The notes under the pieces are model-generated. The model saw nothing but the letters and a program-made list of their open reading frames with translations. It was not told where the DNA came from and did not search any database. Made by a program: the position numbers and the translations under genes. From the NCBI RefSeq assembly GCF_000956465.1, contig NZ_JYJA01000035.1, positions 186,001 through 250,000 on the forward strand: 64,000 bases of DNA, in the 5' to 3' direction. Below, in pieces: positions 45,001 to 60,000 of the stretch. The stretch's first letter is position 1, and every line of letters begins with the position of its first letter. Source of the stretch: Microbacterium trichothecenolyticum. GTDB taxonomy: Bacteria > Actinomycetota > Actinomycetes > Actinomycetales > Microbacteriaceae.

Positions 45001-48000
45001 ACGCCTTCACCTAGTTGAGTGACGCGACCGGCAACTTCATGTCCGAGTGTTCGGGGAAGTTGGCCGAGCCATGACGAGGGTATCCCGCCACTCAAGAAGC
45101 CCACGTCCGAGTGACAGAGTCCTACCGCGAGAACATTGATCGCGATCTCGCCATGCCCGGGTTCAGGATCGGGGACGTCGTTGAGAGTAAGAGGTTGTCC
45201 GTCTCCGACGAACTGCCATGCTTTCACTTGCCAAACCTCCATTGATCCAGACGTATGGTTGGCGACACATGCTGGACGGATCTCCTCGCCTGGGCTGGAG
45301 TGCAGGTGCACGCGCCTCAAGGATCGATTATGTCTGAGATTGCTGGTCAGCTGTCAAGAAAGGCGACGTCTCGCCGATCGTTCTACTGCGCCGGACCGTT
45401 GTCAACGCGACTATGCTCTGCTCTGGACTTCCCGCGGCTGTCGTGATGTGCGTTAGCCTTCCGGGCGCCTCGTTTCACATGGCCGCCGGTCACTGGCGTC
45501 TAGTCAGACGTCCGCGCGGTGATTTGCCAGCTCTGCGCGCGCCGCAGCGATCGCCTCTGCAGTGGCCGCGTAGTGGTTGTCGACCCCAGGAAACGCACCG
45601 CTGCGCACCTCGCTCGCGTACACCGCGACCCCAGCTGCCATGTCCCCACCGATCGACGCGTAAGTCTTGACGAACTTGGCAGTTGTGCCCTCGGTTATGC
45701 CGAGCAGATCATGCATGACGAGCACCTGGCCGTCCGCGGCCCCAGCGCCGATGCCGATCACGGGTATCCGAAGCGCGGGCAACACGGCTCCCACCACGGC
45801 GGCCGGCACGGCCTCAATAACCAGCACACTTGCCCCTGCGTCCTGCACCGCGAGCGCCTCTCGAACCAGCCGCGCGGCAGACTCCGCTGTGCGCCCTTGT
45901 GCCCGTAGTCCACCTAGTGCGACAGCGGTCTGGGGCGTCAGCCCCACGTGCCCGACCACGGGAATTCCGGCGTCGACGATGGCACGAATCCGGGCGAGGC
46001 GCGGCGGACTCCCCCCTTCCAGCTTCACCGCGTCGACGCCGGCCTCCTTGACGAAGCGGACTGCGGTTGCGATAGCTTGCTCATCGGAGAGCTCCGTCGA
46101 CCCGAACGGCAGGTCGCTCACAAGAAAGGCGTGACGGGTTCCGCGTCGTACGGCCGCGGAGAGGACAAGCAACTCCTCCACTGTGATCTGCACAGTCGAT
46201 GAGTGACCGAGCACGACCTGCGCGCCAGAGTCGCCTACCAACACCATGTCGACCGCAGCGCGCTCGGCCACCCTCGCGGTGGCATAGTCGTACGCGGTGA
46301 CCATGACGATCGGTTCACGCCGGGTCTTCATCTCAACCAGTCGACGAAGCGAGACAGCCGGACTAGTAGCGGCGTCCATCACACCGGGGCTTCCTCTCTA
46401 CGGTCGGCGGCGGCCTGGTGCGCGGCATCCGGGACGTAGCCCTCGATGTGGCGCTCGTCGGGGCCGTTGTACTCCGACAGCGGGCGGATGAGGGCGTTCG
46501 AAGCGAGCTGCTCCATGATGTGCGCCGTCCAACCGGTGACACGGGCCGCGACAAACAGCGGCGTGAAGGTGAGCGTGTCGAAGCCCATAAGGTTGTATGC
46601 CGGGCCCGAGGGGTAGTCCAGGTTCGGGTAGATGCCCTTCCGCTCGACGAACTGCGATTCGAGGGTGTCGTAGAGCGCGGCCACGTCGGGCCGGTCGTAG
46701 TGCTCGACGAGGGTGTCGAGCGCGGCCTTCATCGTGGGCACGCGCGAGTCGCCGCGCTTGTAGACGCGGTGGCCGAAGCCCATGATCTTGCGCTTTTCGG
46801 CGAGGGCCTGGTCGAGCCAGGGGCGGACGTTCTCGGCGGTGCCGATCTCGTCGAAGATGTGCAGCACCGCCTCGTTGGCGCCGCCGTGCAGCGGGCCCTT
46901 GAGCGCGCCGATGGCGCCGACGACCGCCGAGTAGAGGTCGCTTAGCGTGGACGCGATCACGCGTCCGGTGAACGTCGAGGCGTTGAAGGAGTGCTCGGCG
47001 TAGAGGATCATCGAGCGCTTGAAGGCGTCGATGACGACCGGGTCGGCCTCTTCGCCGAACGTCATCCACAGGAAGTTCGCCGCGTAGTCGAGGTCGTCGC
47101 GCGGAGCGACGGGGTGCAAGCCGCGGCGGCGGCGCTGGCCGTAGGCGACGATGGCGGGCAACGCACCGAACAACCGAACACTATGCGCCAGATTCTGCTG
47201 GGGTGTGCCGCTTGGATTCAGCTTCGCGTTCTCGCCTGCGGCCTCGGCGGCGCCGAGAAGACTCACCGCCGTGCGCACCTCGTCCATCGGGTGCGCATAC
47301 TGCGGGATGAGGTCGATTGCTGATTTGATGTCCGGGTCGAGCGTTCGGTGGTGGCGCTCCGTGAGGCGCAATTCTTCTAGTTCGGCCTCGGTGGGGAGCT
47401 CGCCGTGCCACAGCAGGTAGGCGACGGCCTCGAACGACTGGGTCGCCGCGAGCTCTTGCACCGGGTAGCCGCGGTACAGCAGCGAGTTCGTCTCGGGGTT
47501 CACCTTCGAGACCGCCGTGTAGTCCACGACGACGCCGGCGAGGCCCTTCTTGATGTCGGGTTCGGTCATGACAGCTCCTTCGGGTCAGTGACTCAGCGGG
47601 CGATCTGGAAGTTGAAGACGTCCTGGTCGAAGTGGTTGTACTGCTCGTAGTCGATGAGGTCGTAGAGGTCGGCGCGGTGCTGCATCTCGCCGAGGCGTGA
47701 GGTGAGGTGCCCGTCCTCGATGAGCGTATCGAGAGCGCGGGATGCCGCGCCCATCGCGATCCGCAGCAGTGAGACCGGCCAGATCACGATGTTCACGCCG
47801 ACGCTCCGGAGCTGGTCGACGCTGAACAGCTCGGACTTGCCGAACTCGGTCATGTTGGCGAGGATCGGCACGTCCACGGCGTCGCGGATCGCGGCGAACT
47901 CCTCGAGCGTGCGCATCGCCTCGGGGAAGATCGCGTCGGCCCCCGCGTCCACGAGCGCCTTCGCGCGATCGGTGGCGGCATCCATCCCCTCCACGGCGCG

Positions 48001-51000
48001 GATGTCGGTGCGCGCCATGATCAGGAAGTTCGGGTCGCGGCGGGCATCGGCCGCGGCGCGGATGCGCTTGATCGCGGTGTCCTCGTCGACGACGGCCTTG
48101 CCGTCCAGGTGCCCGCAGCGCTTCGGGTTGACCTGGTCCTCGATGTGCGTGCCGGCCAGGCCCGCGTCCTCGAGCGTCTGGATCGTGCGGGCGACGTTCA
48201 TCGGCTCGCCGAATCCGGTGTCGGCGTCGATGATCGCCGGCAGGTCGGTCATGCGCGCGATCTGCTGACCGCGTGCCGCGACCTCGGTGAGGGTCGTGAG
48301 GCCGATGTCGGGCAGGCCCAGGTCGGCGGAGAGCACCGCGCCGGAGATGTAGACGCCCTCGAATCCCTTGCGCTCGATCAGCCGCGCCGACAGCGGATTG
48401 AACGCGCCCGGGAAGCGCAGCAGCTCGCCGGAGGCCAGCCGCTCACGGAACAGCCGCCGCTTCTCGTGCGCCGGCACGGTGGAATACAGCATCAGAACAG
48501 CCCCTTCGGGGCGGGGGCGCCGGCCAGCACGCCGAAGTCCGCGACGATGCTGAGCTGCTGCACCTCTTCGGCGGTCAGTTCGGGGAGGCGCTCGGCGAGG
48601 CCGAGGAACCGCTCGATCTCATCCGCACGGAGAACGGGCTCGGCGAGGAGGCGGAACTTGCGCACGTAGTCCTCGCGCGCGAACGGCCGGGCGCCGAGCG
48701 GGTGCGCGTCGGCGACGGCGATCTCGTCGACGATAGTCTCGCCGTTCGTGAGGCGGATCTCGACGCGGCCGCCGAACGCCTTCTCGTTCGGGTCCTCCGA
48801 GTGGTACCGGCGGGTCCACTCCTCGTCCTCGGCCGTGGTGATCTTGTGCCACAGCGCCACGGTGTCTTCGCGCCCCGCCCGCGACGGGAGGTACGAGTCG
48901 ACGTGATGCCAGCCGCCGTCCTGCAGCGCGACGGCGAAGATGTACGGGATCGAGTGGTCGAGCGTCTCACGGGATGCTGCGGGGTCGTACTTCTGCGGAT
49001 CGTTCGCGCCCGACCCGATCACGTAGTGCGTGTGGTGCGAGGTGTGCAGCACGATCGCCTCCACGTTCGCCGGGTCCAGCAGCTCGGGGTGCTCGTCGTG
49101 GAGCTTGCGGGCCAGGTCGATCCACGCCTGCGCCTGATACTCGGCCGAGTGCTCCTTGGTGTACGAGTCGAGGATGCCCCGCTTGGACTCGCCCTCACCC
49201 GGCAGCGGCACCTCGTACGAAGCATCCGGTCCGTCCAGCAGCCACGCGACGACGCCGTCCTCGCCCTCGTAGATCGGGCTCGGCGACGTCTCGCCACGCA
49301 TCGCCCGGTCGACGGCCTCGACCGCCATCTTGCCCGCGAACGCCGGGGCGTACGCCTTCCACGTCGAGATCTCGCCCTTGCGCGACTGCCGCGTCGCGGT
49401 CGTGGTGTGAAGCGCCTGCCCGACCGCCTGGTAGATCGTCTCGACGGGAAGGCCCAGCAGGGTGCCGATGCCCGCAGCGGCCGACGGGCCCAGGTGCGCG
49501 ACGTGGTCGATCTTGTGCTTGTGCAGGCTGATGGCCCGAACCAGGTCGATCTGGATCTCGTACCCGGTCGCCAGGCCTCGCACCAGCGCCGCGCCGTCCG
49601 CCCCGACGTGCTGGGCGACCGCGAGGATCGGCGGGATGTTGTCGCCCGGGTGCGAGTACTCCGCCGCCAGGAACGTATCGTGGTAGTCGAGCTCGCGCAC
49701 CGCGACCCCGTTCGCCCACGCCCCCCACTCCGGGCTGGTCCTGCGGTCGAGGGCGCAGCCGAACACGGTCGAGCCCGACCCCCCGACCGACACGGCATGG
49801 TCCAGCGCCTGCTGGCGAGCCGCGCTCACCGGCGCACGGGTGAGGGACGCCGCGGCCACGGCGGCGTTATCGATGACGCGGTTGATGATCATGTCGACCA
49901 CGTCCTGGTCGACCGCCACCGGATCGGCCGCGACCTCCGCGATGTGCCACGCGAGCTGCCCCTCACGGGCGAGATTCTCCGCGCTCTGGTGAACACGAAG
50001 GTGGTGGATGACGGTCATGACCGGCCTTCTTCAGGGATTGAGGCCGCTCGTATCGGCAACCCGGCGGAAGGCTCGGAGTTGGCCGAACCGAACGGGGGCT
50101 ATGGCTCTGGCTATGTGGAGCGTATACACAGGACGCGATTGCCGTGGAGTTTTGTTGCAGGGATCGCAACAATGTATACATCCGCGCCGTTGCCTGGCGG
50201 GGATCTTCGATCAGGCTGCGAGCCATGACTCGCCGACGCACCGGCTTCAAGCTCCGTGCAGGTATGCGAAGTCGACAGGACACGCGCGCACGATCGGATG
50301 GGTGAAGCCCGCTTCGCTGGACGCGTTTCGCACATGACGTCGACCCGCTTGGATCACAGTTGGAACGCGCCCAAGATGGGATAGATTGTTATTCGACAAG
50401 TTTTCATCGGCGCGAGGGTCCCCAATGCGTTCCACGTCCTACTGCTCCTTCGAAGCACGCCCGCCGCGCCCGCCCCGCTGCCCGGACGGCCTATCAGGCG
50501 CGCAATGTCGACGTCGGCGCTCTGCTTCTCAATCTTGAGGACGCTTGCCCCTCGGCACTCATTAGTCACCGTGCCGCGTGGCCTTCGGATGACTTCGTCA
50601 GTCCGCGAAGCTGAATCGAGCGGAGCATTCTGGCTAGGTACGGGTTGCATGCATCCTCAGCAGGGCGGGCGAGCCGGCGGTGCGACAGACGCGGGGAGAC
50701 GAAGTCAGTGACGAATTTTCACGATCAGTGCCACTGATGGGGGCGTCGAGCGGGCGCGCGTCCGCCATGCGAAAACCCTCGCGCATTCGGATCCCGCCTG
50801 CGACGACCACGGGACGTAGCGTGTCTGGAAAGGCGCCGGACGTGACCATGCAAAGGCGCGCCGCCTGATGGTTGGTTCCCGCCGGCAGCGACGGCCGACG
50901 ATCCTTCTGCTCGCTGCGATTACTGCGACGACGTGCGTTGCAATGCTGCAGTCATTCATGGCACCCCTGTTGCCCTCGCTGCAAGAGGAGTTCGATTTGC

Positions 51001-54000
51001 CAGCCCAGTCGATCAGTTGGCTGATGACCGGCTACCTGCTAAGTGCATGCGTGACTGCGCCGGTCCTCGGAAGGCTCGGCGACATTTATGGGCACGTGTT
51101 GCTCCTTCGAATCACGATCATCACCATGTCGGCCGGCATGCTCCTTCAAGCCACATCCTTCAATTTCACGTCACTTCTTGCCGGTCGGTTCGTGCAGGGC
51201 GTTGGCGGCGCGATCGTCCCACTCTGTTATGTGATACTTCGGCGGCGGTTGCCGCCGAACCGCGTGCCGTTCGCGCTCGGCATCGTGTCGTCGATGGTTG
51301 CGGTCGGAAGCGGCTCCGGATTGGCCCTCGTCGGGTTGATCGCGGGTGCCAGCGGCTTTCGCGCCACATTTTGGTTGGCTAGTGCGATTGGTCTCGTCTC
51401 GTCGGTAGTCGTCTTCATCGGCATTCCCCTAGGACCTGCCACCCTCGCAGAGCATCGGATGGACGTGTTCGGCGCCCTGCTACTAGCGGCCTGGCTGAGC
51501 GGGCTTCTGATCCTCGTATCGCAGGGGGTGTCGGGCGCCTGGCTGATGGCGCCGCTCATCGCGACGGCCGCGGCGGGGGCCCTTGCGTTTGCAGGCTGGA
51601 TGTGGTGGGAGCAACGAACCCCGGATCCAGTGATCGATATTGGGGTCATGCGCTCTCGACCGGTCGTGTGGTCAAACCTCCTGGCACTCTTCTTCGGTGC
51701 GATGCTCTTCACGACTCAAATCCTTTACCCGCCCTTTCTTCAGACGTCGCCGAGCACGGGCTACGGATTCGGACTCGACCTTGCCCAGACCGGCCTCGCC
51801 CTCCTCCCCCAGACCGCCGCGTTCGGAGTAGGTGGACTAGTCGCCGGATCCCTGGAGCGTTGGATCGGCAGCCGCACATCGCTGATCATCGGCTCTTTGC
51901 TCTGCGTATCTGGTTTTGTGCTGCTTTCCCTTCGACACGACCAACTCTGGGAGTTCGCCTCTTGGATTGCTCTCATCGGGCTCGGGATCGGGTTGACTTA
52001 TGCACAGCTTGCGAACGTTGTAACCAGATCCGTCCCAGCCGACAAGGCAGGAGCTTCCACCGGAATGAACACCAATATCCGCAACATCGGTGGCGCTGTG
52101 GGAACCTCGCTCGGCGGTGCGATTCTCGCTGGCTCGGCTGCTGGCGGCATCGCCGTCGGGAGCTATGTCTGGAGCTTTCTCGGCCTAGCAGTGGTGAGCA
52201 TCCTCGCCATGTTCTGTGCGTGCGCGCTTCCGAGGGACAGTGTCGGCCCGATATAGCGTCCGCAATGATCGGTGGTTGCAACCTTCCTAGATTCTGGATG
52301 TCGTGTTGGCATCGTCTCGTCGTGTGAAGACGGCTCACGGGCGGCGTCAGCTCTCGGATCAGCGTCGCCGGTTCGCGGAGCTTCGAGAGCGGGTGGAGTG
52401 TCCGCCCGGCCGCCGAGGTCGGTGTCTCGCGCAGCGCCGGCAACAACTGGACCGATGGATACAAGATGTATCGGAACGGCGTGCTGACGGGGTTCGTCCC
52501 TCCGCTGGAACCCTTGGTGGTTCGAGAGATCAGCGCTAGCGGCTGCGGCTGCTCCATCTGCCGCGTCGCGACGGCGACTCTCTCCACGAACCGCTGAAGG
52601 CGCGGCTCGGCGACCTCTCCAGGGGCCTGTTGAAGTCGATCACGTGCCCGAGCACCTCGCAGCCGTCGAGAATGAGATCAATCGACGGCCGAGAGTCACC
52701 CGCAACGACCGCGCACCCATCGACCTCTTCCCGCCTCTGCTAGCCTCGCCGAACCATCAAGTGTTGCGACGTTAATCGGAAATCGCCATCGGCAAGATGA
52801 CGTCAGGAGGGGTGTCCTTCAATGTAGCCGGGCCGCCGACGGCGACACGAGGATTCGCAGGCAGCGGCCGCGCCTTGGAGCCATCAGCTCGGTTGCAGAT
52901 GTCCTGGCCAGCGCCAACAGATTGCAAGCAAGGACGCCTGTATCGCTCGCACATCAGGGCCAGACTCCACACGAAATCCTCGGCCACGGAGTTCACGACC
53001 AGGGACTCGCGCTGGTCGGGAGCGCCGATCAGATCGCAGTCATGCTGCAGGAGTGGATGGATGCTGGTGCCGCTGACGGCTTCTCCCTGAACGTCGACGG
53101 TCTCAGCGACGGACTCGAGGCGTCGGTCGACCAGGTTGTTCCGATCCTTCGCCTCCGAATCCTTCATCCCAAGGACTATCACGCAGCTACCCTGCGAGGC
53201 GGCTTCGGCTTGCCGGATTAGCTCGGCCGGACCCGCGCCTGAGCCGCGATCAGCAGAACTCGACCTGAGTGCCCGAACTGGATCGAAGCGGCGATTGCTT
53301 CCCCGTTTGCACCGGTGTGCGGGCTAAATCCGACCCGATTACTGTATACATATGGTTGGTTGCGAGTGCCAATGGCAAAGGATATTGCTTCTCTATGTAC
53401 ACATACTCAGCGATTACTGAGAACGAGGACGAGGTCGGCCAACGCCCTCGGGCGGGCGGTAGAGATGGTGGACCGGATGCGTAATACAGCCGAGATTTCG
53501 GACGTCTTCTTCGTCGATGGCGTGCGCACCCCGTTCGGGCGCGCCGGCGAAAAGGGCATGTACTGGAACACCCGAGCGGACGACCTCGCCGTCAAGGCGA
53601 CGATCGGGCTCATGGAGCGCAACCCGAGCGTTCCCAAGGACCGCGTGGACGACGTCGCCATCGCGGCGACGAGCCAGACCGGCGACCAGGGGCTCACCCT
53701 CGGTCGCAGTGTCGCGATCCTGGCGGGACTCCCCCAGACCGTTCCCGGCTTCGCGATCGACCGCATGTGCGCCGGCGCGATGACGAGCGTCACCACGATG
53801 GCCGCCTCCATCGGCGTCGGCATGTACGACCTGGCGCTCGCGGGCGGCGTCGAGCACATGGGGCACCACCCGATCGGCGGCAACGCCGACCCCAACCCGC
53901 GCTTCGTGGCGGAGAAGATGCTCGACCGCGGCGCGCTCAACATGGGCGTCACCGCCGAGCGCATCTTCGACCGGTTCCCGCACCTGACCAAGGAGCGCTC

Positions 54001-57000
54001 CGACCGCTACGGCATGCTGAGCCAGCACAAGGTGCAGGCGGCGTACGACGCCGGCAAGATCCAGCCCGACCTGGTGCCGGTCGCGATCAAGGACGCCGAA
54101 GGCTCCTGGGGGCTCGCCGCGGAGGACGAGGGCCGTCGCCCGCAGACCACGATGGACGCCCTCGCGGCTCTTAAGACGCCTTTCCGCCCGCACGGGCGCG
54201 TGACCGCCGGCACGTCGTCGCCGCTCACCGACGGAGCGACGATGTCGCTGCTCGCCGGCGGCGCCGCGGTCAAGGAGCTCGGCCTGACGCCGAAGATGAA
54301 GCTCGTCTCGTTCGCCTTCGCCGGTGTGCAGCCCGAGATCATGGGCATCGGCCCGATCCCGTCGACCGAGAAGGCGCTCAAGAAGGCCGGGCTGACGATC
54401 GACGACATCGGCCTGTTCGAGCTCAACGAGGCGTTCGCCATCCAGGTGATCTCGCTCCTCGACCACTTCGGCATCGCCGACGACGACCCGCGCGTGAACC
54501 CGTGGGGCGGCGCGATCGCCTTCGGCCACCCGCTCGCCGCCTCGGGCGTGCGTCTGATGATCCAGCTCGCCGCCCACTTCGCCGAGCGCCCCGACGTCCG
54601 CTACGGCCTCACTGCCATGTGCGTCGGACTCGGGCAGGGTGGCTCGGTCATCTGGGAGAACCCTCACTTCGACGGCAAGCGGAAGAAGTAGGGGCCTGCT
54701 GGAATGACGAACTACGAACAGATCGACTTCTCCCCCATCCAGGCCCTGACGGAGAGCGAGGTCATCACCCACTCGCGCGTCCGCGACATCCGCCTCCCAT
54801 CCGGCAGCGCGCTCGCGCTCATCACGCTGGACAACGGCCGGGATCACACCCGCCCGAACACGCTGGGCCCCGCGACCCTGGCGCAGCTCGGCGAGACGCT
54901 CGACGCGCTCAAGGCGCGGGCGGCGGCCGGCGAGATCCAGGCGGTCGGCATCACCGGCAAGCAGTACGTCCTCGCCGCCGGCGCCGACCTGTCACAGCTG
55001 AGCATGCTCGACAGCCGGAGCACCTCCCTGCTCGTGGCGCAGCTGGGGCACAAAGTCCTCGGCAGGCTTTCGGAATTGGGCGTGCCGTCGTTCGCGTTCG
55101 TGAACGGCCTCGCGCTCGGGGGCGGCCTCGAGGTCGCGCTGAACAGCACGTACCGGACCGTGGATGCCTCGGCCGCCGCGATCGCGCTGCCGGAGGTGTT
55201 CCTGGGCATCATCCCCGGCTGGGGCGGCGCCTATCTCCTGCCGAACCTCATCGGCATCGAGAACGCGCTCGAGGTCGTGATCTCGAACCCGCTCAAGCAG
55301 AACCGCATGCTGAAGCCGCAGCAGGCCTACGACTACGGGATCGTCGACGCGATCTTCCCGGCCGCGAATTACCTCGAGGACTCTCTCGCCTGGGCCGACG
55401 GCATCCTCGCCGATGACGCTTGCGTGCAGAGCCGACGGAGATCATTGCGCGGCAACAACGCCGGTTGGACTGCGGCAATTGAGGCTACTCGCGAGTTCCT
55501 AAACGCGCGTGTCGGAGAGGCGACCAAGTCGCCGTACGCGGCGCTCGACCTCCTCGACAAGGCGAAGAGCGGCACGAAGGCGGAGGGATTCGCTCGTGAG
55601 GACGAGGCTCTCGCCGAGCTCGTCACGGGCGACCAGTTCGCGGCATCCATGTATGCGTTCGATCTGGTGCAGAAGCGCGCCAAGCGTCCGGTCGGGGCCC
55701 CCGACAAGGCGCTCGCGAAGAAGGTGACGAAGGTCGGCATCATCGGCGCCGGTCTGATGGCCAGCCAGTTCGCGCTGCTGTTCGTACGCAAGCTGCAGGT
55801 GCCGGTGCTGATCACCGACCTCGACCAGGCGCGCGTCGACAAGGGCGTGGCGCACATCCACGACGAGATCGGCAAGCTCGAGGCCAAGGGTCGCCTGGAC
55901 GGCGACTCGGCGAACAGGCTGCGGGCGCTCGTGACCGGCACGACCGACAAGAGCCTGTACGCGGACTGCGACTTCGTCATCGAGGCCGTGTTCGAGGAGG
56001 TCGGCGTCAAGCAGCAGGTGTTCGGCGAGATCGAGCGGATCATCGCGGAGGACGCGATCCTCGCCACGAACACCTCGTCGTTGTCGGTCGAGGAGATCGG
56101 TGCGAAGCTTGCGCACCCGGAGCGTCTGGTGGGCTTCCACTTCTTCAACCCGGTGGCGGTGATGCCGCTCATCGAGATCGTGAAGACACCCCAGACGTCC
56201 GATGCGGCGCTTTCGACGGCGTTCGTCGTCGCGAAGAGCCTCGGCAAGAACGCGGTGCTCACCGCAGATGCGCCCGGGTTCGTCGTGAACCGGCTGCTGG
56301 CGAAGGTCATGGGCGAGGCGGCGCGCGCCGTGTACGAGGGCACTCCGGTCGCGGAGGTCGAGAAGGCGTTCGCGCCGCTCGGACTGCCGATGGGGCCTTT
56401 CCAGCTCATCGACCTGGTGGGCTGGAAGGTCGCCGCGCACGTGCAGGACACGATGGTGCGCGCGTTCCCCGACCGCTTCTACGCGAACGAGAACTTCCAT
56501 GCGCTCGCGGAGCTGCCGGAGGTCGTCGAGAAGGACCGCGGCGGCCGGGTCACCGGCTGGACCAAGGCCGCCGAGAAGGTGCTCAAGCCCGCCGTGGGCT
56601 CGACCCCCGCCTCGGCCGCGACGATTCTGCAACGCGTGCAGGACGGACTGGCGCACGAGATCAAGATCATGCTCGACGAGGGCGTCGTTCCCGAAGTGCA
56701 GGACATCGACCTGTGCCTCATTCTCGGCGCCGGCTGGCCCTTCATCGACGGCGGCGCTTCGCCCTACCTCGACCGCGAGGGAGCATCTGAGCGGGTCTTC
56801 GGCGACACCTTCCACCACCCGGTGATCAGGGGCGTCGGCGGCCACATAGCGGAAGTCGCCATGTACGCGTGAGTTGACGTTGACGGCTGCCGAACGGACG
56901 CTCTGACGCTGAGACGCAGTGAGGCCTATTCAGTGAGGACGGAGACCCCGGCTTCGACGAGGAGCGCCTCGAGGAGTTCTGGGAGTCCGGCACCGATCTG

Positions 57001-60000
57001 CGCGGCGGCGTCGCAATTCCGTCCCAGCGACTGGATGAGCTGCAGCCGATGGGCGGATTCGATGCCGGCCTGAATGCCAGCGAGCTCGGCTGGGACAACT
57101 TTGGCGCCGGGTTCCTCGCCAACATGCGCGAAGGGTCTTCCTTCACGCTCACCGAGCCACCGATCACCGTGGAGGGTGCGAAGGATCTCTACCTGAAGCC
57201 CTCGATGCTGCATGCGATCGCCGCCAACACTGATCACCCCGAAGCTGCCGCGACCCTCTCGAACTTCCTGGTGGACTCCCCGCAGTCCGGTGAGATCTTC
57301 GGCACCAATCGGGGTCTACCGGCGTCCGAGACTGCCCTAAAAGGGGCCACTCTCGGCGAGCTGGACGAGGTGATCCGGGAGTACGAAGAATCGATCTCGC
57401 AACGCCTCGGAGATGCCCCTCCGGCGCCAATCTCGGGGTTCGGGTCGCTCGAGGAGAAGTTCCGCGGACTGGGCCTCGAGCTCGGATAGGGACCGTGACG
57501 GTCGAGGAAGCGGTGGCCGAATTCTTCGGTGAGATGGAAGTGGTCCTGCAGCAATAGCTTCGTCCATGCACCCCACCTCAGCGATAGTCCTGCAGTCCTT
57601 GAACACGGTCGAACCCGCCGAGCACCACTGGCTGCGCTGAAGATGTCGGCTACAGCTGGTGGCGCGACGACGGCACAGGGGGCTGCGTTGGTGGATGGGA
57701 ACCGCGTGCGCTCGCTACGAGTTGAGCGATCCCACTTTGCATCTAATGGAGAACGGAGGGTCGCAATACGTGTTCCACTGTGGTTCATGCTCTTATCCGA
57801 TGGGCGGGATTCAGCCGAGGTACAGATCATCGTCTCGCGAGCCCATCTGGAGCATCGGAGACCAAAGGCCCTTCAGAACTCGCCGATCGCGAGGCCGAGG
57901 CGGAGGTACAGGTCGGTGACGGCTTCGTTGTTTGTGCGGTAGGTGATCCACACGCCGCGACGGGGTTGTCCGGCTGATGCGGGTGGATCAGAGGTCACGA
58001 GGCCGGCCTCTTCAAGCTGGTCTAGCCGCGGTTTGATAGTGGTGGGTCGGAGTTCGAGGGCTGCGGCGATGGGCCCGACCGTGGAGTTCGGGTGTGCGCG
58101 GAGGTAGCGGAGGATGCCGGCGTTGATGAGGTTGCCCAGATGAGCGATGGGATCTTCGGCGTCTTCCGACCCGGCAGGCTGGGCTAGTCGCGGCATGCGT
58201 CCCAGTCTGGCGTACTGCCCTTCCGCGCGTCCAGCGCAAGAAACCTCCTTACATGTTTACTTCGCAACCTAACTGCTATACGGTTTGGGCATGCATTTCT
58301 GGCTTGCGACTCCGGCACCCCCATGGGAAGGAGCGGGATCACGCCTGTCCCCCGAAGGGACTACAGACAAAAGCCAGATGATGGCTCTAGATTATGCGCG
58401 CACGCGCCGCGTGGCGTGCGGTTCCTCCCCAACGAGATTCTCCACCCGAGTTATCCACAGATTCGGCGAAACATCGTGCGGTTACCGTTGTGGGGTGCTT
58501 AGGATGCCGCCACGGCGACCTTCGCGCGAGCCGTTGACTGCGTGCAGGGTTGCCGTCCCAAGCAATGACGAGGGATGGCGATGATGGCGACGCAGGGTTC
58601 GGGACGCCGCAGCATGCTAGGGGCGATTGTCGGCGGCGCGGTGCTAGTGGCAGCGATTGTCGCGATCGTTGTCAGCTCGCTGCTGGCACAGCAGCCGCCC
58701 TCCCAGACGGCTACCCCGGACGAGACGGAACCTGCCGGCGGCACGGCATCGGTGACGGCGACGCCGGAGGGCGCGGTGGTCGACCCGGATGCCGCGCAGC
58801 AGGGGTGGACGCCCGAGCCGATCACCACGGACCCAGAGGTGTACATCCGCGCCGCGCTGGAGACGGCTTCGACATTCGACACCCAGGCGAGCAGCCGCGA
58901 GGAGTGGCTCGCGTACCTCGACACCTGGTTCACCCCCGACACCCGCTACAACGATCCGGTAGATCAAGACGCCGCGCTGCGAGCCTCTCGAACTGAGATG
59001 CGCCAGGGCGTGGTGCTTCCTGCCGAGGAGTGGGAATCGCTGGCGCGTGAAGATGGTCGCGTCGTGGCGACCACGGGCGGCGCGGTCACCTTCGTGCCGG
59101 TGTCGCAGGATCCGTCCGGTGACATGTTGATCGGGACAGCGGATGTGACGTTGACATTCACTCGTTCCGATGGCAGCGGCGGGGAGACGTCGTACGAGGA
59201 GCAGGTGCGGGTGAGCGTGCAGGTGTTGTGCGGTCCCGGTTCGGTGCCGACGCCGGACACGGCTCAGCTGGCGGGCGATTGCAAGGTGGTCCGCTACTTC
59301 ACGGAGCCGATGGAGCCCTGACATGGGTGCCCCGCTCGCCGCCGCCGCAGCCCTCGCGAACACGAGGACTGGACGGAAGGTAGCGATCGGGGCGATCACT
59401 ATCCTCGCCCTCGCGGTGGCGGTTCTGGTGACCCCGCTGATCGCGATCCCGCTCGCCGTCGCCGGTAGCGTGGCCGGCTCGACGGCCTCGATGGTGCAGG
59501 GCGCCGCGCCGGCTGTCAGCGTCGAGTGGGGTTTCCCGCTGGCGGGCGGGTATTCGAAGGGCCGCGGGTTCGGCTACCACCCGGTGGTCGGCTGCAGCTA
59601 CTGCTCAACGAATCATCAGGGTTACGACATGTCGCAGGGCTGCGGCGCGACGATCTTCGCCGCCGGTCCCGGCGAGGTGATCGCGGCGGGCAGCTATCAG
59701 GGCTATGGCAACACTGCGCGCATCGACCACGGCGATGGTCTGGTCACGCTTTACGGGCACATGCAATGGGGATCGCTGCAGGTCGCGGCTGGGCAGCACG
59801 TGACCGCGGGAACCGCGCTGGGGGCGGAGGGGAACACCGGAAAGTCGTTCGGGTGCCACCTGCATTTCGAAGTTCGAAAGTCCGGATCTTCGGTAGATCC
59901 GGAGCCGTTCATGGCCGCCCTCGGCCTGTCTCTGAAGTAGCACCAGCGAGCAAGGAGCATTCCCATGTCCCACCTCCCCGCCGATGTCGACGTCCCCGAC